From Spirochaetia bacterium UBA5368 (GTDB lineage: Bacteria; Spirochaetota; UBA4802; UBA5368): a stretch of 6,911 nt of DNA. Below the pieces are notes generated by a model. That model did not search any database and was not told the DNA's origin. It saw nothing but the letters and a program-made list of their open reading frames with translations. The DNA is taken from assembly GCA_002407865.1 (NCBI GenBank), contig DHPI01000086.1, forward strand, positions 45,397 to 52,307. Reading direction: 5' to 3'. The first letter of the stretch is position 1. The number at the start of each line of letters is the position of its first letter. A program made the translations under genes and the position numbers. This document shows positions 6,509 through 6,911 of the stretch, piece by piece.

Positions 6509-6911
6509 TGATTGACGCGTCAGAAGCGCGCACCCTTCTGCGGGAGATGTTTTTCATCGTGATTGCCGCCGCCTTTCTGGGCTATTGCATTGCCATGTTT
6601 CATCCGAAAGGGTACGTGCTTATAGGGCGGGGCGCGTTGAATGATACGCGGATTGTGACGATCTCCGTCGATGAGGCGCGGCCGAAGCGTAATTGCTCCG
6701 CCCTCTTTATCGACGCCCGCGGACGTTTGGACTACAACGTGTCGCATATTGCCGGCGCGGTCAGCATACCCGCGTCGCCGGAATCGGTTACACTGCATGC
6801 GATCAGGGAGCACTTTAAAAAAATCGGGGACGCGGGCGAGCTGGTCGTCTACTGCGGCGGCAGCTCATGCGGGATTTCCACACAGGTCGCGAAGCGCCTG
6901 ATTTCGATGGG
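6508..6911 (+). CDS. Membrane-anchored rhodanese-domain protein (3' end cut by window)
   Basis: The frame is open from the ATG at 6508 to the window edge, giving 134 residues. A hydrophobic segment at about 15-31 should anchor it in the membrane. A rhodanese domain follows: LFIDARGRLDYNVSHIAGAVSIP (about 66-88) is the usual N-terminal half, and VVYCGGSSCG (113-122) is the active-site loop, with C116 as the probable persulfide-carrying cysteine and a second cysteine, C121. The role is probably sulfur transfer or thiol chemistry near the membrane; which side the domain faces is not certain, though related proteins I recall are periplasmic. The start overlaps the previous stop by one base (TGATG), so it belongs to the same operon. 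A GTG at 6505 is a possible start one codon earlier. Similar proteins are often followed by a DoxX/MauE-type membrane protein, which would lie off the right edge. Confidence 0.85.
   Translation, partial: MIDASEARTLLREMFFIVIAAAFLGYCIAMFHPKGYVLIGRGALNDTRIVTISVDEARPKRNCSALFIDARGRLDYNVSHIAGAVSIPASPESVTLHAIREHFKKIGDAGELVVYCGGSSCGISTQVAKRLISM

Noticed and set aside
1..6911. CRISPR arrays, tRNAs, insertion-sequence ends or attachment sites
   Set aside because: No spaced direct repeats, cloverleaf-like sequence, transposase motif or terminal inverted repeats were found on either strand.

Overview
The window carries five protein-coding genes, all on the + strand, in what look like two or three transcription units. 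The DNA is moderately GC-rich, and the two intergenic gaps are clearly more AT-rich than the genes. The organism is most likely a free-living Gram-negative-type bacterium. Two things point that way: an exported phosphoesterase-like protein with a Sec signal peptide, and a membrane-anchored rhodanese. The HD-GYP protein (GAF domain plus a long insertion inside the HD domain) and the glycosyltransferase resemble, from memory, proteins of Spirochaetota and Desulfobacterota-like lineages. This placement is an inference and cannot be settled from the window.

Region 1 (1-1810) is the 3' major part of a membrane-bound FlaA1/CapD/PglF-type nucleotide-sugar 4,6-dehydratase; its first membrane helices lie off the left edge. 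A 176-base gap with a weak hairpin plus T-run and a TATAAT box separates it from region 2 (1987-3255). Region 2 is a GT-A glycosyltransferase with the landmarks of mannosylglycerate/glucosylglycerate synthases. These two genes suggest surface-polysaccharide and/or compatible-solute metabolism.

Region 3 (3256-3479) is a 224-base gap: a convincing intrinsic terminator, then about 130 bases of AT-rich promoter-like DNA.

Region 4 (3498 to the right edge) is a tightly packed operon: a soluble GAF/HD-GYP cyclic-di-GMP phosphodiesterase, an exported UshA-like metallophosphoesterase whose metal-site residues are partly replaced and joined by a Cys-x-Cys motif, and a membrane-anchored rhodanese cut by the right edge. 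The genes overlap by 4 bases and 1 base, so co-transcription and translational coupling are likely. The HD-GYP protein would act in the cytoplasm on cyclic-di-GMP. The other two probably work at or outside the membrane, perhaps in thiol or sulfur chemistry, but their functions are not known from the sequence.

No tRNA, rRNA, CRISPR array, insertion sequence or phage gene was seen. Nothing here is a clearly new system. The most unusual items are the rewired active site of the phosphoesterase and the insertion of roughly 120 residues inside the HD-GYP domain.
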